12,222 nt of DNA from NCBI GenBank assembly GCA_019417125.1, contig DXVZ01000119.1, positions 1-12,222 on the forward strand. The letters are read 5' to 3'. A model generated the notes under the pieces. That model saw only the letters and a list, made by a program, of their open reading frames with translations. It was not told where the DNA came from and ran no database searches. The position numbers were made by a program, and so were the translations under genes. Every line of letters starts with the position of its first letter. Position 1 is the stretch's first letter. The stretch is from Phascolarctobacterium sp. Its GTDB lineage: Bacteria > Bacillota > Negativicutes > Acidaminococcales > Acidaminococcaceae. Shown in pieces: positions 1-6,395 of this stretch.

Positions 1-1
1 A

Positions 2-874
2 GAGCTGCTGCACCTGGGCGTGGAGATTAAAACCAACGTGCTCATCGGGCCTGACTACACCGTGGACGATTTGTTCGGCATGGGCTACGATGCTATTTTT
101 ATGGGCACCGGCACCAGCCTGCCGCGCACGCTCAATATTCCCGGCAAAGAACTGACCGGCATTTTAACCGCTACCTACTTTTTGCGCATGGTAGTGCTTT
201 CTGACAGCGGCAAACTTGACGAAAGCGAAACGCTGCTGCACGTCGGCGACAACGTTATCGTCATCGGCGCTGGCAATGTGGCTATGGACGCAGCGCGTAC
301 CGCTATCCGCCGCGGCGCGAAAAACGTTACGGTTGTTTACCACAAAACAGAAGCTGAAATTTCGTGCTTCCCTTCCGAATATGAAGCTGCCGTTAAAGAA
401 GGCGTGCAGTTTAACTTTTTGCAGCAGCCGATTGCCTACCTTAATAAAAAACAAATGCGCGCGCTGAACGCCATGCGCCAAAAAGCTGCGGAAAGCGACG
501 AAACGGAACTGGCAGGGTTGCTTGTGCAGAACATTGTTAAAACCGAGGACGGGCAGTTTATTGAAGAAGGCGGGCAGGAAGCCCTGCCGTGCGACTGCGT
601 AATCCTCGCTATCGGCCAGCGCCCGGCGGCAAGGATTGTTTCTACCACTAAGGGCATCCAGGTTGACGGCAGGGGCTTTGTAATAACGCGCGAACGCCCC
701 TACGGCATGACGACGCGCGCCGGTGTATTCAGCAGCGGCGACGTTGTGCACGGGCCCGCCACGGTAGTGCTTGCCATGAAAGAATCCAAAAAAGTCGCGG
801 CAGGCATCGCGCAGTACATTGACGCGAAAAAGCTGCTGGCAGAGTGCGAAGAAGTGCCTGAAAACTTAAAATAA
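2..874 (+). CDS. gltA: GltA/NfnB-type NAD(P)H- and FAD-dependent oxidoreductase (homotetrameric glutamate synthase family), 3' part only
   Basis: The reading frame is already open at the window's left edge, so the start lies outside; 290 residues and a TAA stop are visible. The family is about 460 aa, so roughly 60% is present. Visible motifs, counted from the first visible codon: an MGTGTSLPR segment near residues 34-42 that closes the first FAD-binding part; a Rossmann NAD(P) motif GAGNVAMDAAR at 89-99; and the C-terminal FAD motif with GVFSSGDVVHGPATVV from about 241. This order (FAD, NAD(P), FAD) is that of the glutamate synthase small-subunit family. Members move electrons between NAD(P)H, flavin and Fe-S clusters; some make glutamate from glutamine and 2-oxoglutarate, others are the NfnB subunit of a ferredoxin:NADP oxidoreductase. 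The visible part cannot separate these, because the N-terminal Fe-S region and the upstream neighbour are missing. The family usually has YRR after the second Rossmann strand; here it is YHK. The gene is convergent with adenine deaminase. Confidence 0.8.
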   Translation, partial: ELLHLGVEIKTNVLIGPDYTVDDLFGMGYDAIFMGTGTSLPRTLNIPGKELTGILTATYFLRMVVLSDSGKLDESETLLHVGDNVIVIGAGNVAMDAARTAIRRGAKNVTVVYHKTEAEISCFPSEYEAAVKEGVQFNFLQQPIAYLNKKQMRALNAMRQKAAESDETELAGLLVQNIVKTEDGQFIEEGGQEALPCDCVILAIGQRPAARIVSTTKGIQVDGRGFVITRERPYGMTTRAGVFSSGDVVHGPATVVLAMKESKKVAAGIAQYIDAKKLLAECEEVPENLK

Positions 875-876
875 GC

Positions 877-922
877 AAAAAATTAACCACATTGAGCGTT
901 ACTGCCCAATGTGGTATTTTTT
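877..922. terminator. Bidirectional intrinsic terminator between the gltA-like gene and ade
   Basis: ACCACATTG (886-894) pairs perfectly with CAATGTGGT (907-915), giving a 9-bp stem with a 12-nt loop. On the plus strand it is followed after one A by six T (917-922). On the minus strand it is followed by the complement of the A run at 877-882. It therefore fits as a terminator for both convergent genes. The TAA stop of ade (921-923, minus) sits inside the plus-strand T run, so the terminator begins directly at the end of ade. Confidence 0.88.
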
Positions 923-2642
923 ATGCCCATAAACCGGTTAAGCTAAATTTATCTACGTCGGCAAGGCCTTTATCGGTTAAGCGCAGGTGCGGTATTACCG
1001 GCAGCGCCAAAAACGACAGTACCATAAAGGCGTTAAGCCCTTCCGGTACTCCAAGTTCTGCCGTCCAGTAGCGCAGCTGCTTTAACCGGCGGTTAACAAA
1101 TTCTATGCGCTGGCTGCTCATCAGCCCGGCAAACGGCAGCGGCAAAATTGCTTTTACCTCGCCGTCCAGCGCCACGGCAATGCCGCCGCCCTCTTTGCGC
1201 AGCGCCGCTGCCGCCGTCAGCATATCGGCATCGTTAGTACCAGCCACAATCAAATTGTGCGAATCGTGCGCCACGGTGGAAGCCACTGCGCCGCGTTTAA
1301 GCTTCAGCCCCTGCACAAAGCCCAAGCCTACGTTGCCGGTTGCGTGGTGGCGCTCAAACACCGCCAGTTTTAAAATATCGCGCGAAGTATCGCTTACCGC
1401 CTCGCCGTTAATGCACAGCGGTTTTTCCGTACGCATCTCCGTTAAAATCTGCTCCGGCACAATGCTGATAACCTTAATGTTTTTGCCTGGCTCTGCCGCT
1501 ATTTTCAGCCTGCTGCTGTCCAAATCCTTAATATCCGTGCCAGCGGCGGCAGGGTTAAGGTACGGCTCGCTCTCCCACAGCAGTTTGCCGTTTTGCACAA
1601 CTTTTTTACCGCTTTTAAACACAAACTGCGGCGTAAAATCCTGCAAATTGGTCAGCACGTTAATATCCGCCAGGTAACCCGGCGCCAGCGCGCCCCTGCC
1701 ATACAGGCGGAAGCGCTCCGCCGTGTTCAGCGTAGCCATCTGCAAAAGCATTTCTGCCGCATAGCCGTGCGTAACGCCGATTTCCAGCATGTAGTTGATG
1801 CTGCCCTGCGTTACCAGCTCGTCCAGATGGCGGTCGTCCGTCGCCATACAGCAGCGGCGGCTGTTCAGCGGGGTAACGCACTGCAAAAGTTCTAACAAGT
1901 TGTGCGCACCGCTTGCCTCACGCAGCATTAAATAGCAGCCGCGGCGTATTTTTTCAATACCCTCCTGCCAGGTTGTAGCCTCGTGGTCGCTGCTAACACC
2001 AGCCGCCAGATATGCGTTTAAATCGCTGCCGCTTAAACCCGGCCCGTGCCCGTCGCAAATGCCGCCGCGTACCAGCGCCAGCTTTTTATATACGCCCCCG
2101 TCACCGTACAAAACGCCGGGGTAGTTCATCATCTCGCCCAAACCCAGCACGCGCGGGTGGCTTAAAAACGGCTGCAAAGCCTCTGCATCCAGCACCGAGC
2201 CACTGGTTTCCATGCCCGTTGCCGGAACGCAGGAGGGCAGCATAAAAAATACGTCCAGCGGCATGTTTTCCGTTTCGTCAAGCATCCACTGCAAACCATC
2301 CGTGCCCAGCACGTTGGCAATTTCGTGCGGGTCGGCAAAAATGCCGGTAACGCCGTTTAACAGCAGCAAGCGCGCCAGCTCGCGCGGCGCCAGCATCGTG
2401 CTTTCAATGTGCATGTGCGCATCCAAAAAGCCCGGCGTTAAATACTTGCCAGCCATCTTATATTCTTCTGCGCCTTTGTAGCTGCCAATACCGGCAATTA
2501 CGCTGCCGCACACGGCAACGTCGGCAACTTCCCATTCGCCCGTAAAGCTGTTAAACACATTGCCGCCCTTTAAAACAAGGTCCGCCTTTTCCAGCCCGCG
2601 GGCAACGCGCAGCAGCCTTTGTTCAAATTCTGCGTCACGCAT
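921..2642 (-). CDS. ade: Adenine deaminase
   Basis: Adenine deaminase is a cytoplasmic, metal-dependent amidohydrolase-superfamily enzyme that converts adenine to hypoxanthine and ammonia, feeding purine salvage. At 573 aa the protein matches the usual length (close to 590). Visible signatures: an amidohydrolase opening with TPGFLDAHMHIEST around residues 69-82 (HxH metal ligands); ADPHEIANVLG at 103-113; GEMMNYPGV at 169-177; DGHGPGLSG at 197-205; SSDHEAT at 217-223; ATDDR at 267-271, the late metal-binding Asp region; and VAHDSHN at 457-463 in the family-specific C-terminal domain. These are the standard blocks of the Ade family, not of adenosine deaminase. The ATG start lies four bases after the yajQ stop, and its Shine-Dalgarno (GAGGTAAG) overlaps the last codons and stop of yajQ, so translation of the two is probably coupled. 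It is likely transcribed from the promoter in front of yajQ. Confidence 0.96.
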   Translation of the reverse strand: MRDAEFEQRLLRVARGLEKADLVLKGGNVFNSFTGEWEVADVAVCGSVIAGIGSYKGAEEYKMAGKYLTPGFLDAHMHIESTMLAPRELARLLLLNGVTGIFADPHEIANVLGTDGLQWMLDETENMPLDVFFMLPSCVPATGMETSGSVLDAEALQPFLSHPRVLGLGEMMNYPGVLYGDGGVYKKLALVRGGICDGHGPGLSGSDLNAYLAAGVSSDHEATTWQEGIEKIRRGCYLMLREASGAHNLLELLQCVTPLNSRRCCMATDDRHLDELVTQGSINYMLEIGVTHGYAAEMLLQMATLNTAERFRLYGRGALAPGYLADINVLTNLQDFTPQFVFKSGKKVVQNGKLLWESEPYLNPAAAGTDIKDLDSSRLKIAAEPGKNIKVISIVPEQILTEMRTEKPLCINGEAVSDTSRDILKLAVFERHHATGNVGLGFVQGLKLKRGAVASTVAHDSHNLIVAGTNDADMLTAAAALRKEGGGIAVALDGEVKAILPLPFAGLMSSQRIEFVNRRLKQLRYWTAELGVPEGLNAFMVLSFLALPVIPHLRLTDKGLADVDKFSLTGLWA

Positions 2643-2646
2643 AATC

Positions 2647-3138
2647 TTACCTCATGTTAATAAACTGCAAATCCACGCCGAAATCCCCTGCTTTTAAAGT
2701 TTGGATTACGGCTTGCAAATCATCTTTCTTCGCGCCGCTGATGCGTACCTGGTCGTCCTGCATCTGCGCCGTAACTTTCAGCTTGGTCGCCTTAACGGCA
2801 GCGATAATGGCTTTCGCCTTGTCCTTGGGAATGCCCTGCAAAATATTCAGCGTCTGGCGTACCGTGCCCTTGGCGGCAGGCTCAACTTTGCCCAGCTCCA
2901 GGCAGCGCAGCGGAATGCCGCGTTTAGCCATGCGCGCGCGCAAAATGTCGATAATCGCGTTCAGTTTGTATTCGTCCTCAGCGGCAAGCTTAATGCACTT
3001 TTCCTCCAGTTCAATGCTGGCGTTGCTGCCGCGGAAATCGTAGCGCTGGGCAATCTCCTTTTTGGTTTGGTTAACGGCGTTGTCCATCTCCTGCATATCC
3101 ACCTGAGAAACAACGTCAAAAGAACTGTCTTTAGCCAT
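2647..3138 (-). CDS. yajQ: YajQ family nucleotide-binding protein (DUF520)
   Basis: This 163-aa protein has the full length and conserved features of the YajQ family: an N-terminal SSFDVVSQVDMQE segment, the NQTKKEIAQRYDFRGS block near residues 23-38, and a C-terminal VRISGAKKDDLQAVI stretch. Family members have two ferredoxin-like domains and bind nucleotides or nucleic acid; a Xanthomonas homologue is reported as a cyclic-di-GMP effector. The role in this organism cannot be told from sequence. The ATG start is well supported by GGAGTGA eight bases upstream. The gene is first in a two-gene unit with ade. The last codons read ATG AGG TAA, and the AGG serves as part of the ade ribosome-binding site. 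Confidence 0.95.
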   Translation of the reverse strand: MAKDSSFDVVSQVDMQEMDNAVNQTKKEIAQRYDFRGSNASIELEEKCIKLAAEDEYKLNAIIDILRARMAKRGIPLRCLELGKVEPAAKGTVRQTLNILQGIPKDKAKAIIAAVKATKLKVTAQMQDDQVRISGAKKDDLQAVIQTLKAGDFGVDLQFINMR

Positions 3139-3172
3139 TTATATAATCACTCCATTCTTATTTGGTGCTTAT

Positions 3173-3181
3173 ATTGTAACA
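3173..3181 (-). promoter_or_regulatory. Extended -10 promoter for yajQ-ade
   Basis: The minus strand reads TGTTACAAT, that is an extended -10 (TGN followed by TACAAT at 3173-3178). No good -35 hexamer is seen at 16-18 bp, which is common for extended -10 promoters. The predicted start near 3166 would leave a leader of about 28 nt with a good Shine-Dalgarno. The site lies after the terminator of the glutamine synthetase gene, so yajQ-ade is probably a separate unit. Confidence 0.6.
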
Positions 3182-3226
3182 TAATACGTTTAATTTAGCA
3201 CCTTTTTGCTGGCGCAGATATAAACC

Positions 3227-3257
3227 AAACCCCCGGCATGCAGTGTACCGGGGGTTT
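3227..3257 (-). terminator. Intrinsic terminator after the glutamine synthetase gene
   Basis: AAACCCCCGG (3227-3236) and CCGGGGGTTT (3248-3257) form a perfect 10-bp GC-rich stem with an 11-nt loop, 25 bases beyond the glutamine synthetase stop. On the minus strand the following tract is TTTGGTTTATA, which is only moderately T-rich. On the plus strand no gene ends here, so the minus direction is preferred. Confidence 0.8.
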
Positions 3258-3281
3258 AAACAGCCTTCCCTCATTTGGCCA

Positions 3282-5189
3282 TTAGTCGATGATGTTGTGT
3301 TTATATTCGTTGTACTGCGCTTTCAGCCTCTGCATCATGTCTGCCATTTCCAGCTGCAAGGTGCTGGCGGCGTCAAAGTCGCCCCTTGCAAAAGCATCGC
3401 GGGTCATGGTAAACAGGCTCGGCTGGTCGGTAATGTCTTTTGCCATGGTATTGCGCATGCCGGCGATTTTCTCCCACATTGCAGCGTCGTGCGTGGTGTG
3501 GTTATCATCATCGTGCAGCTTCTTCATCAGGCAAATTTCTTTATGGTATTCCGGAATAATTCTATTGAGCAGTTCCGTCTGCCAGCGGATTAAAGCGCCT
3601 TTGGCAAAGGATTCGATAAACTCTTTTTTAAGAATGTTGCCGGTAGTAAGCACGGCGATTTTTTCCGGATAGTTTTTAATAGCGCACATGTTTTCCCAAA
3701 CAGTTGCAGGCGGTTTGCCAAACAGGCGGGAGCGTTCTTCTTCGTTGTAATCTTCAAAAACATCGTCCTCGCTGCGGTACTCCCTGTCTTTTTCCAGGTA
3801 GAAACCTTCGGTGCCCGCCTTTTTGGAGAGTTCGTTTTCCAGTTCTTTAAGCGTTTTGCCCGCTTCTACGCAAGCCTTAATGCCGTCCAGCATGGAGATG
3901 TAGAACGCGGCAATGGCAAGGTAAGTATTGGTGTACGGGTTCGGGGAACGCATTTCAATGCGGGTTGCCAGCGGATTATCGATGTCGCGGATTAAGCCTG
4001 CCAAAATGGTACGGTTGCGGGAAGGTACTTCCGGGCTGAGCCCAAGCGAAGTAACGATGCAGACCGGAGCTTCAAAACCAGGTTTCAAACGGTTGAGAGA
4101 ATCAATAGTAGAAGAAATGAACGGGTTGATAACCTCATAGTTTTTCAAAATACCCATCATAGAGCCGTAGCCTACTGCGGAAAGGAATTCCTTGTGCATA
4201 TCTTTCGGTGCGAACAGGTTAACAACTTTGCCGTTTTTCAGTTTAGCGGCAATGCCAACGTGGGTATGTTCGCCGCTGCCTGCAACGCCCGGCACCGGTT
4301 TTGCCTGGAAGGAAACTTCCAAACCGTTCAGGCGGAAAATTTCTTTCACGATGATGCGCGCCAGCAGTTCGTTATCGGCAGTCTGCACGCCGGTGCTGTA
4401 TTTCCAGTCCACCTCCAGCTGTTCCATAACGTGGGTCATGTGGCCGTTGTCGTCAATCTGTCCGCGTACACCGCCGCATTCCTTGTGCCCCATTTCCGGC
4501 CCAAGCCCGTAAGCCTCCAGCATTTCCACGGTTTGTTCAAGCGCGGTGCGCACGTTGCCGCGGCAGCGCTGCCAGTATTGTTCCTGCATCATCTGCGATG
4601 AGCTTAACGCTTCAATCGGCGCGTCCTCGCGCGGGGATTTTACCCAGAATTCCAGCTCAGTTGCGCAGGTAAAAATAATTTTTTCAATTTCTTCGCCGCT
4701 GATGTGCTCCAAACCGGCAATCTGCGGATGCTTTTTAAACAGCGCCAGCAGTTCTTTTTCTACATAATCGAGCGTGTCGTGCAAAATAGAGCGGGAATCG
4801 ACGCGCACGTTGTTGTGCACAAGGAAGCACGGAATGCGCAGCGTGCCCACCATTCTGCCGGTAGCGGAATCGAAATGTTCATAGTTATAATCAATGTACC
4901 AGTTTACGCTGCGGTCAATTTTCATATCGACGCGCGCGTTATTTAAAGTGGCAATGCCGGTCAGCACAACGGAGCTGCCGTCGGTTTGGGCAGCCATGCC
5001 GTCCATAATGCCGTCAATATCTTTTAAAAACAGGCTGATAGGTACTTTTTCGTCGGTATCGTTGCCGGCAAAATCGACGCCCATAAAGGAAACAAATTTA
5101 ATTTCCGGGTGCGCCGTCAAAATCTCGGTAAGCGTTTCTCTGTTCTGTTCTTCGGGGCTGATTACATACAGCATGTCGGGGTTCATCAT
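3282..5189 (-). CDS. glnA: Glutamine synthetase, long clostridial-type form (about 635 aa)
   Basis: Glutamine synthetase makes glutamine from glutamate, ammonia and ATP in the cytoplasm. Numbered from an in-frame GTG at 5198, visible motifs are TDGSSV at 72-77; ELEFW at 181-185 and EMGHKECGG at 235-243, the acidic metal-binding strands; KPVPGVAGSGEHTHVG from 300, the ATP/metal glycine-histidine loop; PGFEAPV at 373-379; RNRT at 394-397; and RIEMRSPNPY at 413-422, the arginine flap plus the asparagine-proline block. After this block about 215 residues follow, against roughly 100 in ordinary GlnA, so there is a C-terminal extension of 100 or more residues. It is not the classical 700-aa GlnN form, whose N-terminal pattern is absent. 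No NLYDLP-type adenylylation site is seen. Start choice: the GTG has its nearest AAAGGAG 18 bases away, whereas ATG at 5189 has AGGTG six bases upstream, so I prefer the ATG (MMNPDML). The leader appears regulated. Confidence 0.9.
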   Translation of the reverse strand: MMNPDMLYVISPEEQNRETLTEILTAHPEIKFVSFMGVDFAGNDTDEKVPISLFLKDIDGIMDGMAAQTDGSSVVLTGIATLNNARVDMKIDRSVNWYIDYNYEHFDSATGRMVGTLRIPCFLVHNNVRVDSRSILHDTLDYVEKELLALFKKHPQIAGLEHISGEEIEKIIFTCATELEFWVKSPREDAPIEALSSSQMMQEQYWQRCRGNVRTALEQTVEMLEAYGLGPEMGHKECGGVRGQIDDNGHMTHVMEQLEVDWKYSTGVQTADNELLARIIVKEIFRLNGLEVSFQAKPVPGVAGSGEHTHVGIAAKLKNGKVVNLFAPKDMHKEFLSAVGYGSMMGILKNYEVINPFISSTIDSLNRLKPGFEAPVCIVTSLGLSPEVPSRNRTILAGLIRDIDNPLATRIEMRSPNPYTNTYLAIAAFYISMLDGIKACVEAGKTLKELENELSKKAGTEGFYLEKDREYRSEDDVFEDYNEEERSRLFGKPPATVWENMCAIKNYPEKIAVLTTGNILKKEFIESFAKGALIRWQTELLNRIIPEYHKEICLMKKLHDDDNHTTHDAAMWEKIAGMRNTMAKDITDQPSLFTMTRDAFARGDFDAASTLQLEMADMMQRLKAQYNEYKHNIID

Positions 5190-5195
5190 GTCAGT

Positions 5196-5223
5196 CACCT
5201 GCGGCTCGGAGCCGCGCTCCTTT
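5196..5223 (-). promoter_or_regulatory. Ribosome-binding region of glnA with two candidate Shine-Dalgarno sites and overlapping hairpins
   Basis: Two candidate sites are present: AAAGGAG (5223-5217) and AGGTG (5200-5196). The second is correctly spaced for ATG at 5189. Two mutually exclusive hairpins cover the region: GGAGC-GCG-GCTCC (5220-5208), which would hide the first site, and GCGGCT-CCG-AGCCGC (5215-5201), which would free it and bring it closer to the start. The structures are read directly; any regulatory use is inference. Confidence 0.5.
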
Positions 5224-5255
5224 CATTAAATAAAAATAAATAATAAATAAAATAC

Positions 5256-5292
5256 AAAAGACCCTGCTTTTGGGTATACCAATAGCAGGGTC
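5256..5292 (-). terminator. Intrinsic terminator in the glnA leader (attenuator; may also end the comEA-comEC-holA unit)
   Basis: On the minus strand GACCCTGCT (5292-5284) pairs with AGCAGGGTC (5268-5260). One A-A mismatch and TTGG/CCAA then extend it inward, giving 13 paired bases with a TATAC loop. TTTT and a long T-rich tract follow. The hairpin lies between a strong promoter and the glutamine synthetase start, so transcripts from that promoter must pass it. It is also the first GC-containing terminator after holA, so it may serve both roles. Confidence 0.85.
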
Positions 5293-5306
5293 CTCGTTGA
5301 CCACGC
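5285..5306 (-). promoter_or_regulatory. Candidate ANTAR-type antiterminator hairpin overlapping the glnA leader terminator
   Basis: On the minus strand GCGTGGTC (5306-5299) can pair with GACCCTGC (5292-5285). There is one U-C mismatch and one G-U pair, and the pairing encloses the six-base loop AACGAG (5298-5293). Eight bases are shared with the 5' arm of the terminator, so the two structures exclude each other. Targets of ANTAR-domain antiterminators (EutV, NasR, AmiR type) have six-base loops with A at position 1 and G at position 4, as here. Known targets carry two such hairpins in tandem; only one is seen here and the predicted transcript start falls at its base. No ANTAR gene is in the window. 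Confidence 0.4.
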
Positions 5307-5310
5307 TTGT

Positions 5311-5339
5311 ATTATATCAAATAACGGCGCGCGCGTCCA
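5311..5339 (-). promoter_or_regulatory. Sigma-A promoter of glnA
   Basis: The minus strand shows TGGACG (5339-5334, four of six matches to TTGACA), a 17-bp spacer, and TATAAT (5316-5311) preceded by TGA, so the -10 is both perfect and extended. Predicted transcription starts near 5304-5306, giving a leader of about 115 nt. No GlnR/TnrA-type TGTNAN7TNACA operator was seen nearby. Confidence 0.82.
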
Positions 5340-5366
5340 GGAAAATTTTTGTGTTTTCAAAAAATT

Positions 5367-6386
5367 TTAACGCCGCCCCAAAAAGCGGATTAATATTTCT
5401 TCCAGCATCTCAAACTGCCTGCCGCCGTAGCGGATATTGGCGTTAAAATCTGCCAGCGCCAGCATAAACTCCGCCAGATTGCGCGGCGTAAAGTTACGGC
5501 ACTGCTCCATCAGTTTTTTAACGGCGTAAGGCTGCATTTTCAGCGCAGAAGCCGCCGCCTGCTGGTTCATGCCCTGCGCCGCCAGTTCCTTAACCTGCGC
5601 CAGCCGCCGCACCTGAAAGGCAATCAGCCCGCTGACGGCAATGGCGCTGCCGCTGTGCTTTTTTTCGTTCTGCAAAAGTTCCAGCGCTGCGGGCAGGTTT
5701 TTAACGGCAATAGCGTTTAACAGCGCAAAGCGCGAAACTTCCGGTAAGGAAGAGAACACGGCTTCCACGTCAGCTTTCGTCCAAATGCGCCGCTTGCCGC
5801 CGTAAACATAAAGCTTTTCAATCTCCTGTTCCAACAAAAGCAGCGGCGCGGTATCGGCAGCAGAAAGATATTCCATCACAGTCTGTTCCGCTTCGTATTC
5901 AAAACGGCAGCCGCGTTTTTTGGCTTCGGCGTCCAGCCACGGCTTCAGCTGGTAGGGCTTCAGCGGCTTGCATTCCGCCACAGCGCCCTCCGCCGCAAGT
6001 TTTTTATAAATACGCCCGCGCTTATCTATTTTGCTGACGCTGATGAACACGCGGCAAAAATCCGGCACGTTCAGCAAAATTTCTTCTAAGTTTTCCTTTT
6101 GCTTTTTTTCGGCGGCAAATATTTTTTCATCGCTGATGATGACGAGGCTGCTGCCGCCAAAAAACGGATAGGTGTTTACGGCGGCGTTCAGCCGTTTTAA
6201 ATCGGTGTCGCGGTCAAACACGCTAATTTCCATATCTTCGGCAGGCACGTCGCCAAAAGCGTATTTTTTAATGCACGCCGCCGCTTTGCTGCGGTAGTAA
6301 GCTTCTTCGCCGTACATCAAAATTACGTTGGGCAGCGGCTCGCCCTGTTCCAGCATCTCTATCAGTTTTTCCGGCGCCACTTCCAT
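5367..6386 (-). CDS. holA: DNA polymerase III subunit delta
   Basis: The 339-aa protein matches the length of the Bacillota delta subunit (YqeN type). This subunit acts in the clamp-loader complex and opens the beta sliding clamp at the replication fork. Visible signs: LMYGEEAYY at residues 23-31, the family's usual opening motif; the YPFFGGSSLVII block at 73-84; the LLLLEQEIEKL helix in the middle; and a C-terminal helical collar region ending RQFEMLEEILIRFL. Position directly after comEA-comEC is the classical Bacillota arrangement and supports the call. The ATG start has AGGGTGA close upstream, which overlaps the comEC stop; the gap between the two genes is 9 bp, so they are probably cotranscribed and coupled. 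The rpsT gene that often lies next to holA in Bacillota is not present here. Confidence 0.93.
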   Translation of the reverse strand: MEVAPEKLIEMLEQGEPLPNVILMYGEEAYYRSKAAACIKKYAFGDVPAEDMEISVFDRDTDLKRLNAAVNTYPFFGGSSLVIISDEKIFAAEKKQKENLEEILLNVPDFCRVFISVSKIDKRGRIYKKLAAEGAVAECKPLKPYQLKPWLDAEAKKRGCRFEYEAEQTVMEYLSAADTAPLLLLEQEIEKLYVYGGKRRIWTKADVEAVFSSLPEVSRFALLNAIAVKNLPAALELLQNEKKHSGSAIAVSGLIAFQVRRLAQVKELAAQGMNQQAAASALKMQPYAVKKLMEQCRNFTPRNLAEFMLALADFNANIRYGGRQFEMLEEILIRFLGRR

Positions 6387-6395
6387 AACATCACC

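Noticed and set aside
5193..5304. Possible leaderless 36-codon leader peptide starting at GTG 5304 and ending TGA just before the glnA ATG
   Set aside because: There is no ribosome-binding site, the frame runs through the terminator stem and T tract, and there is no run of regulatory codons. It is probably chance.
5199..5366. GlnR/TnrA-type operator in front of glnA
   Set aside because: No TGTNAN7TNACA pattern was found by reading both strands of the gap.
5340..5370. A/T-rich inverted repeat after holA with an AAAACA loop
   Set aside because: It has a single G-C pair and a bulge, so it is too weak for an intrinsic terminator. The loop lacks G at position 4, so it does not qualify as the missing first ANTAR hairpin.
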